DNA of 64,000 nt, from NCBI GenBank assembly GCA_015680685.1, contig MNCI01037953.1, forward strand, positions 1,541,058 to 1,605,057, read 5' to 3'. Both the position numbers and the translations under genes were made by a program. Every line of letters starts with the position of its first letter. Within the stretch, counting starts at the first letter, position 1. The DNA is from Gnetum montanum (lineage: Eukaryota; Streptophyta; Gnetopsida; Gnetales; Gnetaceae). A model generated the notes under the pieces. It was not told the origin of the DNA, did not search any database, and saw only the letters and a program-made list of their open reading frames with translations. Below, piece after piece: positions 24,590 through 35,260 of this stretch.

Positions 24590-25720
24590 GGTCATAATTT
24601 GAAGATACCTCCAAAAATTACAATAGACTGCAACTAGCAATGCTATGTACTGGCCACTAGAAGCTCCGAAACTTGCTGGAAGCAAAGTTTATTTGGTAGA
24701 TTTGGTTACCAGACAATACCTCCCATTCCAAATGCCAAGATAGCTAAAACTACATGGCCTATGACTTGCATTCTATTCCAAATGCCAAGATAGCTAAAAC
24801 TACATGGCCTACGACTTGCACTCCCATAGAATGGGCATTAGAAGCTTCAAAACTTCCCAAAAGCAAAATTTATGTGATAGATTTGGCTACCAAAAAGTAC
24901 CTCCCCCTTTCACAATACAAGTTTACCTTAATTCCAATGGCCTGCAACTAGTAGTGTATGTCGTGCAGTGGAAACAAAAAGCTTCAACACTTTCTGAAAA
25001 AAAGCTTATTTGGTAGATTCCCCTGGAAGCTAAAGTTTGCCTTCACTATGATGGCTTGCAACTAGCATTCCCACATAGTAGGAACCATAAGCTCCAGAAC
25101 TTGCTGGAAGCAAAGTTTATTTGGTAGATTTGGCTACGGAAGGTACCTCTACTTTTGAGAGCCAAGTTTGCCTTCACTGCGATGAACTATGATTAGCAAT
25201 GCTGCGCAATGGTCACCAAAAGCTCTAGAACTTGCCAAAAGCAAAGTCTATTTCGTAGATCAGACTATAAGAAGGTACCTCCCCTTTCAAAAGCCAAGTT
25301 TACCTTAACTACAATGGCCTACGAATAGCAATGCCGCAGTGGTTATCAGAAGCTTCAAAACTTGTCAAAAGCAAAGTTTATTTGATAGATTTCGCATCCA
25401 AGGTACCTCCCTGACCTGCAACTAGCAATCCTATCGAATGGAAACTAGAAGCTCTAGAAAGCAAAATTTATTTGGTACATTTTGACTACCAAAAGATGCC
25501 TCCCCTTCTAGAAAGCCAAGTTTGGTACCTCCCCTTCTAGAAGCCAAGTTTGCCTTCACAACTAGTTGTGGCCAACAAAAGCTCCAAAACTTACCCAAAG
25601 CAAAGTTTATTTGATAGATAGAAAACAAAGTTTGCTTTCACTATGATGACCTGCAACTAGCACTCACTCTCACGCAATGGGAACCAGAAGCCCTAGAACT
25701 TCATGGAGCCAAAATAATCA
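24590..25720. repeat. tandem array, unit about 130-150 bp
   Basis: Imperfect units carry 'agcaaagtttatttggtaga', then 'ggtacctccc', 'agccaagtttgcctt' and 'ctgcaactagcaatgc'. About eight copies are visible. A 50-bp piece is additionally duplicated at 24724-24825 ('gccaagatagctaaaactac' twice). There is no coding content. Confidence 0.75.
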
Positions 25721-26540
25721 TGGACACATGGAGACTTTCTAGAAAGGAAATTTTGGTTAGAATTTTCAACCACCAAAAGGCACATAACCTTTTGGCAATC
25801 AACTTCATATGGACTATGACCAACTACACGCAGCACCCTGTCCAACTACAAGCAGCACCCTCTCACAATTCACAATGGATGGCATCTAGGGCTTTCAAAA
25901 GGCAAAAAATGGTTGGACTGCAACTGACTACAAACAACAATGTTCTGCAGTCCACAACAGAAGGGGCATTCAAGCCTTGTTGAAGGCAAAAAATGATTTT
26001 AATTCGCAACCATCGAAAGGCACACTCTTCCAAAAGGTTGCTCCACACCAGAAGGCATTCAAAACCTTCTTAAAAACAAAAAAATGATTTGAATTTGCAA
26101 CCATCGAAAAGCACATACCCTTCTAGAAGGTTGCTTCAATCTTCCGGTCTGCAGTATTCCGCAGTACACACCCAAAGAAATTTTTACTTCCAATAGGCAA
26201 AAAACGGTTGAAAAATTTGACCATTGAAAGGCACGTACCATTCCGGAAACCTGCTTTTCCGTGAACTGCAGGCCACTGCGATCAGCACACGCAGTTCACA
26301 CCAAAAAAGCATCCAAGGCTTCTGACAGGCAAAAAATGGTTGAAAATTTTTCAACTACCGAGCCTGACATGAAGCCAATGCCTATTACTGCAAATAACAG
26401 TGTTCCGCAGTGACCACTAGAAGGCATTCAACCCTAGGAAAGCAAAATATGGTTAAATTTTGCAATCACCAGAAAGCACATACCTTTACAAAAATCTACT
26501 TTGATGTAAACTGCGGACCACTGCAATCCCGCACTGCCTA
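25720..26540. repeat. second tandem array, unit about 120 bp
   Basis: Units contain 'ggcaaaaaatggtt' or close variants, 'gcaaccatcgaaaggcacat' and 'ttccgcagt', with 'gaaggcattcaa'. About six copies. It adjoins and partly resembles the array at 24590-25720, so both may derive from one ancestral satellite. Confidence 0.65.
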
Positions 26541-27697
26541 GCTCACTATCATCATGGTCAACATATGGCTCATTGCAGGTCCCAGGTTTTCTGGGACACA
26601 GTTGAGTGCAACCTTGAGAGAATCACAATCTACATGGTCGATAACATGAGTATACATGGACATCAACTTTAAACACATCACATGCATATACATCGACATC
26701 AACTTCATCAACTTGGAACACATCATTTTCATCCATGACTCATTCATTATCAACGCACTTTGACTACCGAAAGAACAACCATAACCATGTCAGTGGGATT
26801 TGCAGAGTCGACGTTTTGTGCCTCTGTCAGAGAGAATAAGAAAGCCTCCAGATAAAACCTGGGTAGCAAGGAATATAGGTAGAAACAGCAATAAAAGCAG
26901 GGCCACTACAGAAGCGAAAGAGTAGCCTCCCATATGGGCTGTTACAGTTTGTTCAATCGGATCTATGCAACGCAAAAGTTGAAGCTCAAAAGCAAATTAT
27001 AGATGATTATTGATAACAGAAACAAAAGGAACAGGCACCCAACCGGGACGTTCAATATATAACAGCCAAAACATCGGTAAGCCGAGTATGAAAAAACATG
27101 TTATAATCAAACAATAGCCAGCCAGATATTCTAAGTAGTCAAATAAACGAAGCCAAATAGATACAAGGCATTACAACCCAGCGGTGGTAACATCCAAAAA
27201 CTGTTAGATGACGCATAGCAAGAATTGAAGACGCAAAAAATCGAACAATAAATTTTAACAGCGGCCAAACATGGAAATCAAAATTACAACCTATCTTATC
27301 ACAAGCAACACATATAATCCGCCAAACAAAACCTCATAAACATTGAAAAACGTCAATTGAATCTCATTGTTATGCATAGGAAATGAAAGACCAACATTCT
27401 TCAAATTGCAATGAAACTTGCAATTCCGACACCTCAGAACTTATCTAAATAATACACGTTTCTAATAAACCATAAAAACAACCCTTCCCCAGAGACTTAT
27501 GACGGAAAGACTAAAACGAAATCCCTAACCCAAAACACTGAGCGAGTTCCAGACAACAAACATGGCACATGCCACCGTCTGTCAAGGACCCACGTTTGCA
27601 TACGCCTAGAAACCAGACACCGGACAAACAGAGCACGGGAACATCTATGAGAGATATGCACCAAGTTGCCAAATCCCTCATCCTTAATCACTAACTT
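26541..27697 (-). other. 3' flank and 3' UTR of EF1A
   Basis: Contains the EF1A 3' UTR next to 27697 but no other gene. No canonical AATAAA is clear on the minus strand within about 300 bp of the stop, which is common in plants; the poly(A) site cannot be placed. Confidence 0.5.
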
Positions 27698-29311
27698 TCA
27701 TTTCTTCTTGGCAGCAGCCTTGGTAACCTTGGCTCCAGTGGGCTCCTTCTTCTCAACAGCCTTGATAACTCCGACAGCCACGGTCTGACGCATGTCCCTC
27801 ACAGCAAAACGACCCAGAGGAGGATAATCAGAGAAGGTCTCCACCACCATGGGCTTGGTGGGAATCATCTTGATAAAACCTGCGTCACCATTCTTCAGGA
27901 ACTTGGGCTCCTTCTCGAGCTCCTTACCAGAACGCCTGTCAACCTTGGTCAGAATTTCGGCGAACTTCACAGCAATGTGGGAAGTGTGGCAGTCCAGCAC
28001 AGGGGCATAGCCATTGCCGATCTGGCCAGGGTGGTTCATGATAATGACCTGAGATGTGAAGTTTGCGGCTTCCTTTGCAGGGTCGTTCTTGGAGTCGGAG
28101 GCAACAAAACCACGCTTCAGATCCTTAACTGCAACGTTCTTAACGTTGAAACCAACATTGTCTCCTGGCAGAGCCTCCTGCAGAGCTTCATGGTGCATCT
28201 CAACAGACTTAACTTCAGTTGTCAGTCCAGTTGGTCCAAAGGTCACCAGCGCACCAGGCTTCAGAACACCAGTTTCAACACGACCGACTGGGACAGTTCC
28301 AATGCCTCCAATCTTGTAAACATCCTGAAGTGGCAGACGCAGGGGCTTGTCCGAGGGCCTCTTCGGTTCATGAATCTGATCCAGAGCTTCAAGGAGAGTT
28401 GGCCCCTTGTACCAGTCCAGGTTAGTGGATCTCTCAATCATGTTGTCACCTTCGAAACCAGAGATGGGAACGAAGGGAATTTTGTCAGGGTTGTATCCAA
28501 CCTTCTTCATGTAGGACGAGACTTCCTTAACAATTTCATCGTAACGGGCCTTGGAATACTTGGGTGTAGTGGCATCCATCTGAAACAGATAAAACATGAT
28601 TTCATAACATAGATAAGAACAAATAGTAGAGGAATAACGACGAAAACCAAATTTAAGGTACATAAAAAATCATAGGTATATATAGACCTTGTTGCAACAG
28701 CAAATCATCTGCCTTACACCCAGGGTAAAAGCCAACAGAGCGTGCTCTCTGGTCTGTCCATCCTTGGAAATACCAGCCTCGAAACCTCCAGTGGTAGAAT
28801 CGATAATCAGAACAGCACAGTCAGCCTGCTCGGAAATACAACCATAAGCAGATATAAGCTAACGTAAATATACGGAAATCTAGCTATCAACATTATAACA
28901 TTCAAAAATGTGGGTAATCAAAAACCGAAACCACTTACATCATCACAACCCACATTAATATTTAATAATAACCAGAATATAACTAACCTGAGAGGTTCCA
29001 GTAATCATGTTCTTAATAAAGTCACGGTGTCCAGGAGCATCAATAACGGTGCAATAGTACTTGTTGGTTTCGAATTTCCAAAGGGCAATGTCGATGGTAA
29101 TACCACGTTCACGCTCAGCCTTGAGCTTGTCGAGCACCCAAGCATACTTAAATGACCTCTTGTTCATTTCAGCAGCTTCCTTCTCGAAACGCTCGATCAC
29201 ACGCTTGTCAATACCTCCAAGCTTGTAGATCAAGTGACCGGTGGTTGTCGATTTTCCAGAATCGACGTGGCCAATGACCACAATGTTGATGTGCGTCTTC
29301 TCCTTACCCAT
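27698..29311 (-). CDS. EF1A: translation elongation factor 1-alpha (three coding exons)
   Basis: A GTPase that delivers aminoacyl-tRNA to the ribosome A site. Exons: 29311-28988 (codons 1-108), 28825-28688 (109-154) and 28579-27698 (155-447 plus TGA). The sum is 447 residues, the usual plant length. All four splice sites are GT/AG: introns 28826-28987 (162 bp) and 28580-28687 (108 bp), both between codons. The G1 loop GHVDSGKST, the switch-I stretch [23 protein letters not shown] (G3) and NKMD (G4, spanning the exon 2/3 junction) are all present. ICCCNK is plant-typical. The C-terminus ends [10 protein letters not shown], a form I associate with conifers. A residue usually Lys reads Arg in GVRQMICC. 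No stop or frameshift is seen. The start is fixed by [11 protein letters not shown] and by a leader-intron acceptor 6 bp upstream. Confidence 0.97.
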
Positions 29312-29317
29312 GGCTCC

Positions 29318-30313
29318 CTGAAAACAAAAAAGAAAAGATAAGGAGTTGCACAGAAAGTACAGTACCCTTTCTAAACAATTCCTGAATAACAATCATTACT
29401 TTGGGGAATCGCTTATACAAACCCTCTCAATTTTTCGGAATCAAAAACTATCAGGCAGAATTATGAAAACGTCTAAGATAACTACAAAAGACAACTGATT
29501 ACGTGACACACAAGGGTCTGAACTCGGTTGTGACCTAACATGTAATCACAACAACGGAACGACTGGACATGTTTAAACCCAAAAGGGTGCAGAAAAGGCA
29601 AGGAAACTGCGATTGCAAGACAGGAAGCTGCAGTTACAAGACACGAACAACAATTACAAAACCACAACCATAGGACGAGAGAAATAGATCTATGAGTTCC
29701 ATGTTAAGATAATTCAAAATAAAAAGACGAGGACTTACAACCTGCATTGAAAGATACTTCATAGCAATGAATTACATAACCTACATTCATCGTCTGAAAT
29801 CCGAATGATAACAATAAGTTTGATCCAACGTGTTCATAAGCTATATGACATCAACACAGCATAGCTAACCAAACGGAAAATGAATCAACAACATCCTCTG
29901 AATAAACCTAAGAAAAGTAGCTTATCAAAAACATCAGATCGTGTACGCAGGGACTTCGAGAGAACAAACAAGAGGTACCTCCTGAAACCCTAGAGACAAA
30001 AAATCGGTATGCGTAATCGCAACACAAAATACTACCACTACCACAAAGAACAGATCTAAAACCGCAGATGTGAGAGCTAGATCCTAGCACAACCCTTAGA
30101 AAACCAAGCGCCTTCGCCAGACAATCGATCATAAACAATAGAGAAGTTCCAAACTTAAATCGAAGCAGGACGCAATCCAGATTTAAGCAACCAAACCTAA
30201 GCCCTAAACCAAGGTAGAGCAAGCCGCTTCGAGCCTTTAAACCCTAGCAAACATAGAAAACTTCTAAACAAAAACACAGATTCAACCAGAATATGAAAGA
30301 AGAGACGAAGTAC
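29318..30313 (-). other. EF1A: leader intron in the EF1A 5' UTR
   Basis: On the minus strand the acceptor is a T-rich tract ending TTTTCAG directly before GGAGCCATGG. The best donor is AACAG/GTACTT at 30313, giving an intron of 996 bp. A long 5'-UTR intron is standard in plant EF1A genes and often boosts expression. Telo-box-like AAACCCTAG words lie inside it (plus strand near 30239; similar CCCTA words near 29985 and 30202). The donor choice is inferred. Confidence 0.75.
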
Positions 30314-30620
30314 CTGTTAACGCGAAAAGCAAACGCAGAGAGAAATACAAAGCGACAGATCCGAGCTTACTTCGCAGGGAACACACAGCGTCTGCAACAG
30401 CAGCTCAGAGAAGCGCAAAACCAAGCAATGCCTAAACCCCCGACCACTGGAGCGTTTTAACCGTCCAAGCTACTCGCTGGAACCCTCGCAGGCCAGATCC
30501 GACGGTTCATGATGAGAGATGGTCATCGGACGGCGACGATAAGTTATCCAAGGTGGACCGTCAGATGGGCAATCGGACGGTCCACAAAACTAGTTGAAAA
30601 AAGGCGTGAAAATCGTCGTT
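30314..30620 (-). promoter_or_regulatory. EF1A: EF1A first (non-coding) exon and core promoter region
   Basis: The non-coding first exon probably covers 30314 to about 30425; its minus strand is pyrimidine-rich (CGCTTCTCTGAGCTGC). A TTAAAA box (minus strand GGTTAAAACGC, 30452-30462) is the best TATA candidate. A telo-box-like GGGGGTTTAGG lies between it and the exon. The DNA here is clearly richer in G+C and CpG than the rest of the window. No transcript data are available, so the start site is an estimate. Confidence 0.6.
30553..30585. promoter_or_regulatory. perfect 10-bp inverted repeat upstream of EF1A
   Basis: GTGGACCGTC (30553-30562) and GACGGTCCAC (30576-30585) are exact inverse copies separated by 13 bp. 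Related CGGACGG or CCGACGG words occur near 30499, 30526 and 30574. About 100 bp above the TATA candidate, this could be a dimeric factor site. Confidence 0.5.
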
Positions 30621-31600
30621 GACTGACAGTGAGGGTTTTGTGCCAGGGTTTTCACCGCCACGCGTACGTCACCTCGAATTGGGCGGCTGGGCACTTAGCG
30701 GTCGGTCATACGGGGCCAAAACATGTGCATAGAATCGGTAAAAGTAGGCATATTTTTGCGTGTGGTCCCATGGCGGCGTGGCATCCAGCACTTTATTAAA
30801 GTCCAGCTCTGCTTCCGTAAATTTTATGTTCCATTTTTGGGTCGGCCAATTACTTTTTGGAATAAGATCTTGGTAGGACACTCGCTTTTATGGCGTTTTT
30901 AATTTCTTCGACTTTTTTTAATATTTTCATGGTATGATTCGATTTAAGCTGTTGCCTAATATAGTACTTTTTTCAGTTGTATAATTCTTGAAGATTTGGG
31001 CAAGTGACATCCAACTCATATTGTAACCCAAGTATTTTTCACACTTATTAAATGGTAAAGATGCAAGTGTCAACTTTGGATGAATTGGTTCCGTGGCCAG
31101 CAAGGCATTTCAATGGTTGGAATCTTCTCTTTGTTGCGAGCATCTTTCAAGCCATAAGAACGCTACTTTTGTTTTTCTCAATTTGGATGGGTGTTTCTGG
31201 AATCAAAACTATGACCGTGTCAATCACGTTGGTAGTACAAAGTATAACATATCAATGGCTGAGCTCGTCGCTTCCTGCTGTTTTTTAAAAACAAGAAAAT
31301 ATTGAAGTCAATCTATATGCTTTCGAAAAGTACGTTAGTTAAAAATTAAATCTTGAACCATATGCTTTGGAAAACTACGTTAGTTAAAAACTAAAATTTC
31401 GAGCATGTAGTTAGTGTGTGATATGGAGTTATAGGTTCGATACCAAGAACTATGCTAACTCGACATCATTCTTTTTTTCTTAAATGCATTTAAAGTATTA
31501 TATCTTAATTATTTTAGGGTTTCAATATGATGAGCCACACAGTAGACCTTACGCCTAACCATAAATATCACAAGCATTGATTATCTTCTCAATCACACTT
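30621..31600. other. intergenic DNA upstream of EF1A
   Basis: No gene recognised. A 70-codon open frame (30669-30881, minus) has no known motif. A 43-bp direct duplication lies at 31318 and 31361 ('acgttagttaaaaa' in both). Confidence 0.45.
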
Positions 31601-31601
31601 G

Positions 31602-31680
31602 TGTGGGCTAACAACGAGGTATTAGCCTAGACACTTGATCTGGAAGTTCCAAGTCATGGGTTCGATTCTGATGGGCAATG
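31602..31680 (+). mobile_element. tRNA-derived SINE-like relic
   Basis: A box-A-like stretch (TGGGCTAACAACGAGG) is followed about 45 bases later by GGTTCGATTCT, ten of eleven matches to the pol III box B consensus GGTTCGANTCC. The spacing suits a tRNA-related SINE head. The body and tail cannot be traced, and a chance box B is possible; another GGTTCGATACC lies near 31428. Confidence 0.35.
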
Positions 31681-31763
31681 CTGAATTATATAAAGTTCTG
31701 ATCAGATTGTATATCTTGGGGTATAGCTATGTTTCATTTATTTCAAGTTCAACACTTCACTCA

Positions 31764-31815
31764 AACCCCAACCACCTTCACCCCCTCCCCACCTCCACCC
31801 TCCCCCCTCCCCCCA
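31764..31815 (-). other. C-rich tract able to form a G-quadruplex on the minus strand
   Basis: Several runs of four to six C (cccc, ccccc, cccccc) occur within about 50 bp on the plus strand, so the minus strand has at least four G-runs with short loops. It lies about 1.3 kb upstream of the EF1A first exon. Confidence 0.5.
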
Positions 31816-31844
31816 CAAAATATTTGTGTAGGCTAATTTGTATA

Positions 31845-32474
31845 GTTAAGTATGATTGAGGCGCATGATGTTCATGCAATAATGGTCATGTCTAAAAATA
31901 TTATTAAAGTATTAAAAGATGTAAAATCTAAATTAACTAACTTAAGTACACAGAACAAATCTAGTCTAGCTTAAGCATTGAGCATACATTCGTAGCTTGC
32001 CATACACATCTTGAACCTATGCTATCACTGCTATGTTACCAAGTGTTTACTATTGGGCATACCAAGTGTTATACTGCTAGGATTACCAAACATTAATATA
32101 CTTATGCTTGAAACTAATTATACTCATGCAACGTAATTAATACTTGATAAAATTTATAAACTAATGAATTAAGTGCATTTCAAATAAAGTAATAATGAAA
32201 TTAAAATGCAATAAAATAAATAATTAAGCTAGGCCAAGTGCTACAATGAAAATAAATTAATCTCAATCTTATTGCCATCATGAAAATATATTCAGGTACA
32301 TACTCACTTAAATAAGATTCCAAATAATTAACTCAATTTATATTATGGACACTCGATGACAAATTCTAATTTTCATGAAAATAAACTACACAAACTTCAC
32401 TACCCTATGATCCAAAGATGCCATAAATGTGATTGGTACATGCATTTATTTAGGAATTTATTATATCTGCATCA
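31845..32474 (-). repeat. Athila-type LTR fragment (G), minus orientation
   Basis: Matches the LTRs of element A in the same orientation, for example 'ccatacacatcttgaac', 'ttaccaagtgtt' and 'ggattaccaa'. It begins TGATGCAG at 32474 (minus). The last 180 bp or so expected at its lower end are missing. No internal retroelement sequence adjoins it, so it is a truncated solo LTR. Confidence 0.65.
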
Positions 32475-32489
32475 ATGTAGCTGCGTCTA

Positions 32490-33258
32490 TGATGAATCAT
32501 GTTTTGATTGACTCCAATATCGAATCCCAAGACGTGATGTTGAATATTCGATATCGAGGTATAAGATAACCTATAAATATAGTGCTTGGGCTCACGATTT
32601 TCATATATTTTTTGTCATAACATAGCAAAGCTCTTGCAATTTGTTTTCTCCAGAGTTAAAATATTTTCTGAGTGCCCGCAACAGGAGTCTAAGTGTGTAC
32701 AGATCTTTGTTCGAGCATTGATGTACCTAAGCACAACAATGTAATAGGAATAAAAATGAACCCTTTTGATAATCCTTACTGCATTGAGAATAGATTAATG
32801 TTTCTTTCAATACATTTAATATTTATGCACTTTAATTAAGCAATTAATTTCCAGTTGTTAATGAACACAAGCATGGCCACTTCGAGCATACATATAGTGC
32901 TTGGCAACCCAGCAACACTACGTGCATTTAGGATGTGTTTGGAGAGCGAGAACGGGTAATTGTGTTAGGCTAGCTAGGCAGTATATGAATTAGATCTTAA
33001 ATTGCTCTACCTTTCATTTTGGTTATAGGCAATTAAACTTATAAAATATAAAATGATAAAAATCACATACCTTAGTTGCACTTAACCATATACTTGTACC
33101 TCACAATTGGAACTAAGAAGACAATGATCATTCCAAGTAGATTTCACTTCCTTGAAACTAGTGTACTTAAGAATTTAAGGTCTATAGAGTTCAACTAGAT
33201 CACACGTGAACACTTGCGATTCGTATGGTTGGGCATAGGGGCACCTCGCCACTTATCA
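32490..33258 (+). repeat. 5' LTR of element D (Athila-like)
   Basis: It starts TGATGAATCATG at 32490 and ends ATCA at 33258, followed by a primer-binding site. It matches LTR E (1-647) in reverse. A TATAAATA box lies at 32572-32579 and a palindrome TCGATATCGA at 32548-32557, just upstream. Confidence 0.8.
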
Positions 33259-33259
33259 T

Positions 33260-33277
33260 TGGTGTTGTTGCCAGGGA
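33260..33277 (+). other. primer-binding site of element D (tRNA-Asp type, decayed)
   Basis: Reads TGGTGTTGTTGCCAGGGA one base after the LTR; four differences from the tRNA-Asp complement, all C-to-T or G-to-A. Confidence 0.8.
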
Positions 33278-33419
33278 CTTTTTAGTTGTTATGTGTGCTA
33301 TTTAAGACTTAGTTAAAATTATTCAAAATCATTGGGACGAACCTCAGAGTCATATCATACTTTAGAATTACTACAACAATTTTCACAAGCACACTGCATG
33401 TTTATTTTTCTAACATAAG

Positions 33420-35260
33420 ATGTCTTCTTCTCACAAGAGTGATTCTGTGCCTAAGTTTGATAGAGTACATCAGCCAGTGCCTTAGTAGTATAGAGTGGTA
33501 TATGCTCATCCTAATGAATATGTACCCAACTTATCTTCATCCTACGCTAGGATGAACAACTATGGTGGCATGACATGGAGGGCAACATTATGTTACTATC
33601 AGATCGATTCGTTCCTGCGATGTTCCAATAGATGCTTATCCAATTGGGTCTCCAGAAACTTCATGCTAAGTATTTTTTGTAGGATACTAATGCCAGGGAT
33701 TATCATCTCACTAGGACACAACGTCTCAAGGATCGTCAATTAGAACAACACTATGAGTCTGTGAAGGAAAAAGGATTTAATGATTCCCCATTCCTACTAT
33801 ACTAAAAAGATGGTGGAGAACCCTTCTTTGGAGGTTTACCATTTAGTGAAATTCCTCTTTTTGACTTTGGTGAAGGAGGTCAAAATCAAAACTTACAATT
33901 CACAATTCAGAATCCTAGTTCTAGTAAGAATGGATTCAATAACAAAGGAGGATCCAAAGAGGCAAGTCAAGGCAAGGATGCAAACAAGAAATAAGATCAT
34001 GATCATGGCCGCAATCACTGAAGAAGGAGTAGCAAGCACTATGATGATGCTAGTCCTCCTTCTTCTTCACCTTTGTCATCATCTTCTTCTTCTTCTAGCT
34101 TTGATCACAACCACAATGGGCATGACCGTGATGGAGGTGACTGACAAGACCAAAATGATTGAAGGGACCATTTGGAAAGCCAAGACCAAGGGCATGGGCG
34201 TTCAAGAGAGACACGATGCCATGAATGAAGGGGTAGTAGAAGGCATCGTAGGCACCAAAATTGAGGCCTTGATAAGCCTTTTCTTGCTCCCTAAAGTATG
34301 GTAAACATTGCAAAGGCAGTACAAATTCTCACAAGGCATATTAAAGATAGTCAGATCAAGAGCTTAGACATGAACAATATTTCTCAATTCAAAGGGGGAT
34401 ATAACTCATATCCACAGAACCATCTCCAAGCCTTTCAAAAGAGAATGAGTAGAAAAAGCTTAAGTTGTTTCCAATGACACTCATTAAAAAAGCAGAAAAT
34501 TAGTATTGGTCATTAGAACCAAAATATATCAAATGATGGAGTACAATGCTTGAATTGTTCAATGACAAATATCAAACATACTCCTAAGTGTCCAACATGA
34601 GAAGGTAGATCCAAAGATGAAAACAAGGAACACATGAACCTTGGACGGCGCTGCATAGATGTTTTGGCCATGGTTATTCTCAACTGGACCAACTTTGCCA
34701 CATTGTAGATAGGCTTCAATTAGAAATGAGAAGAACCCTTAGCATTTATGCCCAAGGGTGACTGTCAGAATTAAGTGCTTTTCAGATTCAAAGATTGATT
34801 GAGCAGGTAGCTAAATAGGAAGGAGAATTAAGAAAACGAGAAAGTGCACAAGAGTATAACCATGATCCTTCCATTTGAAAGAGGGAGGTTCAATTCTGCG
34901 ATAGTGAGGGAAGTTCAATTCTACAATAATGAGGAAGAATCATCACTTGATAAGGTGGTGAATCAGAAAACCTTGCTATTTCAAAAATTTCAATTTGAAA
35001 TTACAACCAAGGTTGATCAGTTATGGGATTCCATGTATAGCAGATTTCAAGCTATCCTAAAAATTGCTGAATAGTCTAAAGAACAAGGTAGTGATTGTGA
35101 GTGTAGGAAGCACAAGAAAGTTAAACGTGCCATTCAAAGAGGTAAAGGCAAGATTGTTGTAATAGAGGAAGTTGTAGGAATCGACTCAGATGATGATGGT
35201 GGATGTGACATCTGCCACTATGAACATCCTAAGGGATGTTGTCCCATTGTGTCACACTTA
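33420..35260 (+). pseudogene. gag of element D, decayed and interrupted
   Basis: The ATG at 33420 reads MSSSHKSDSVPKFDRVHQ, matching the gag start of element A. A Ser/Asp/His-rich low-complexity region follows (33930-34160), then a helix-rich region ending near 35070 (TLLFQKFQFEITTKVDQLW). The motif CDICHYEHPKGCC (35200-35245) gives C-x2-C-x3-H-x3-C, a knuckle-like metal site. Translation shifts frame several times. At 35260 the frame is cut by the LTR of element B and resumes at 53260 with the sequence element A shows at this point. Confidence 0.75.
35256..35260. repeat. target-site duplication of element B (ACTTA)
   Basis: ACTTA precedes B's 5' LTR and recurs at 53255-53259 just after its 3' LTR. 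Confidence 0.88.

Larger units (their letters stand above)
32490..35260 (+). mobile_element. element D, 5' portion (LTR and gag), split by element B
   Basis: An Athila-like element in plus orientation related to element A: LTR, primer-binding site and gag up to 35260, where element B is inserted. The gag sequence resumes at 53255-53554 and is then broken again by element C. No RT or integrase of D is in the window. Confidence 0.8.

Noticed and set aside
24590-26540. CRISPR-like regular repeats
   Set aside because: Units are contiguous imperfect tandem copies without spacers, in a plant nuclear context.
27977-28612. 211-codon open frame on the plus strand, opposite EF1A
   Set aside because: It lies fully antisense to the conserved EF1A exon 3; such mirror frames arise from EF1A codon usage and show no independent motif.
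30669-30881. 70-codon open frame upstream of EF1A on the same strand
   Set aside because: Reads without stops and looks protein-like in composition but matches nothing known to me and has no splice or start context worth trusting.
31420-31445. GGTTCGATACC resembling a tRNA box B
   Set aside because: No box A at the right spacing and no cloverleaf; not a tRNA gene.
33780-34304. 174-codon frame in gag of element D
   Set aside because: Crosses the low-complexity region in what is partly the wrong frame compared with element A; annotated as part of decayed gag instead of a separate gene.
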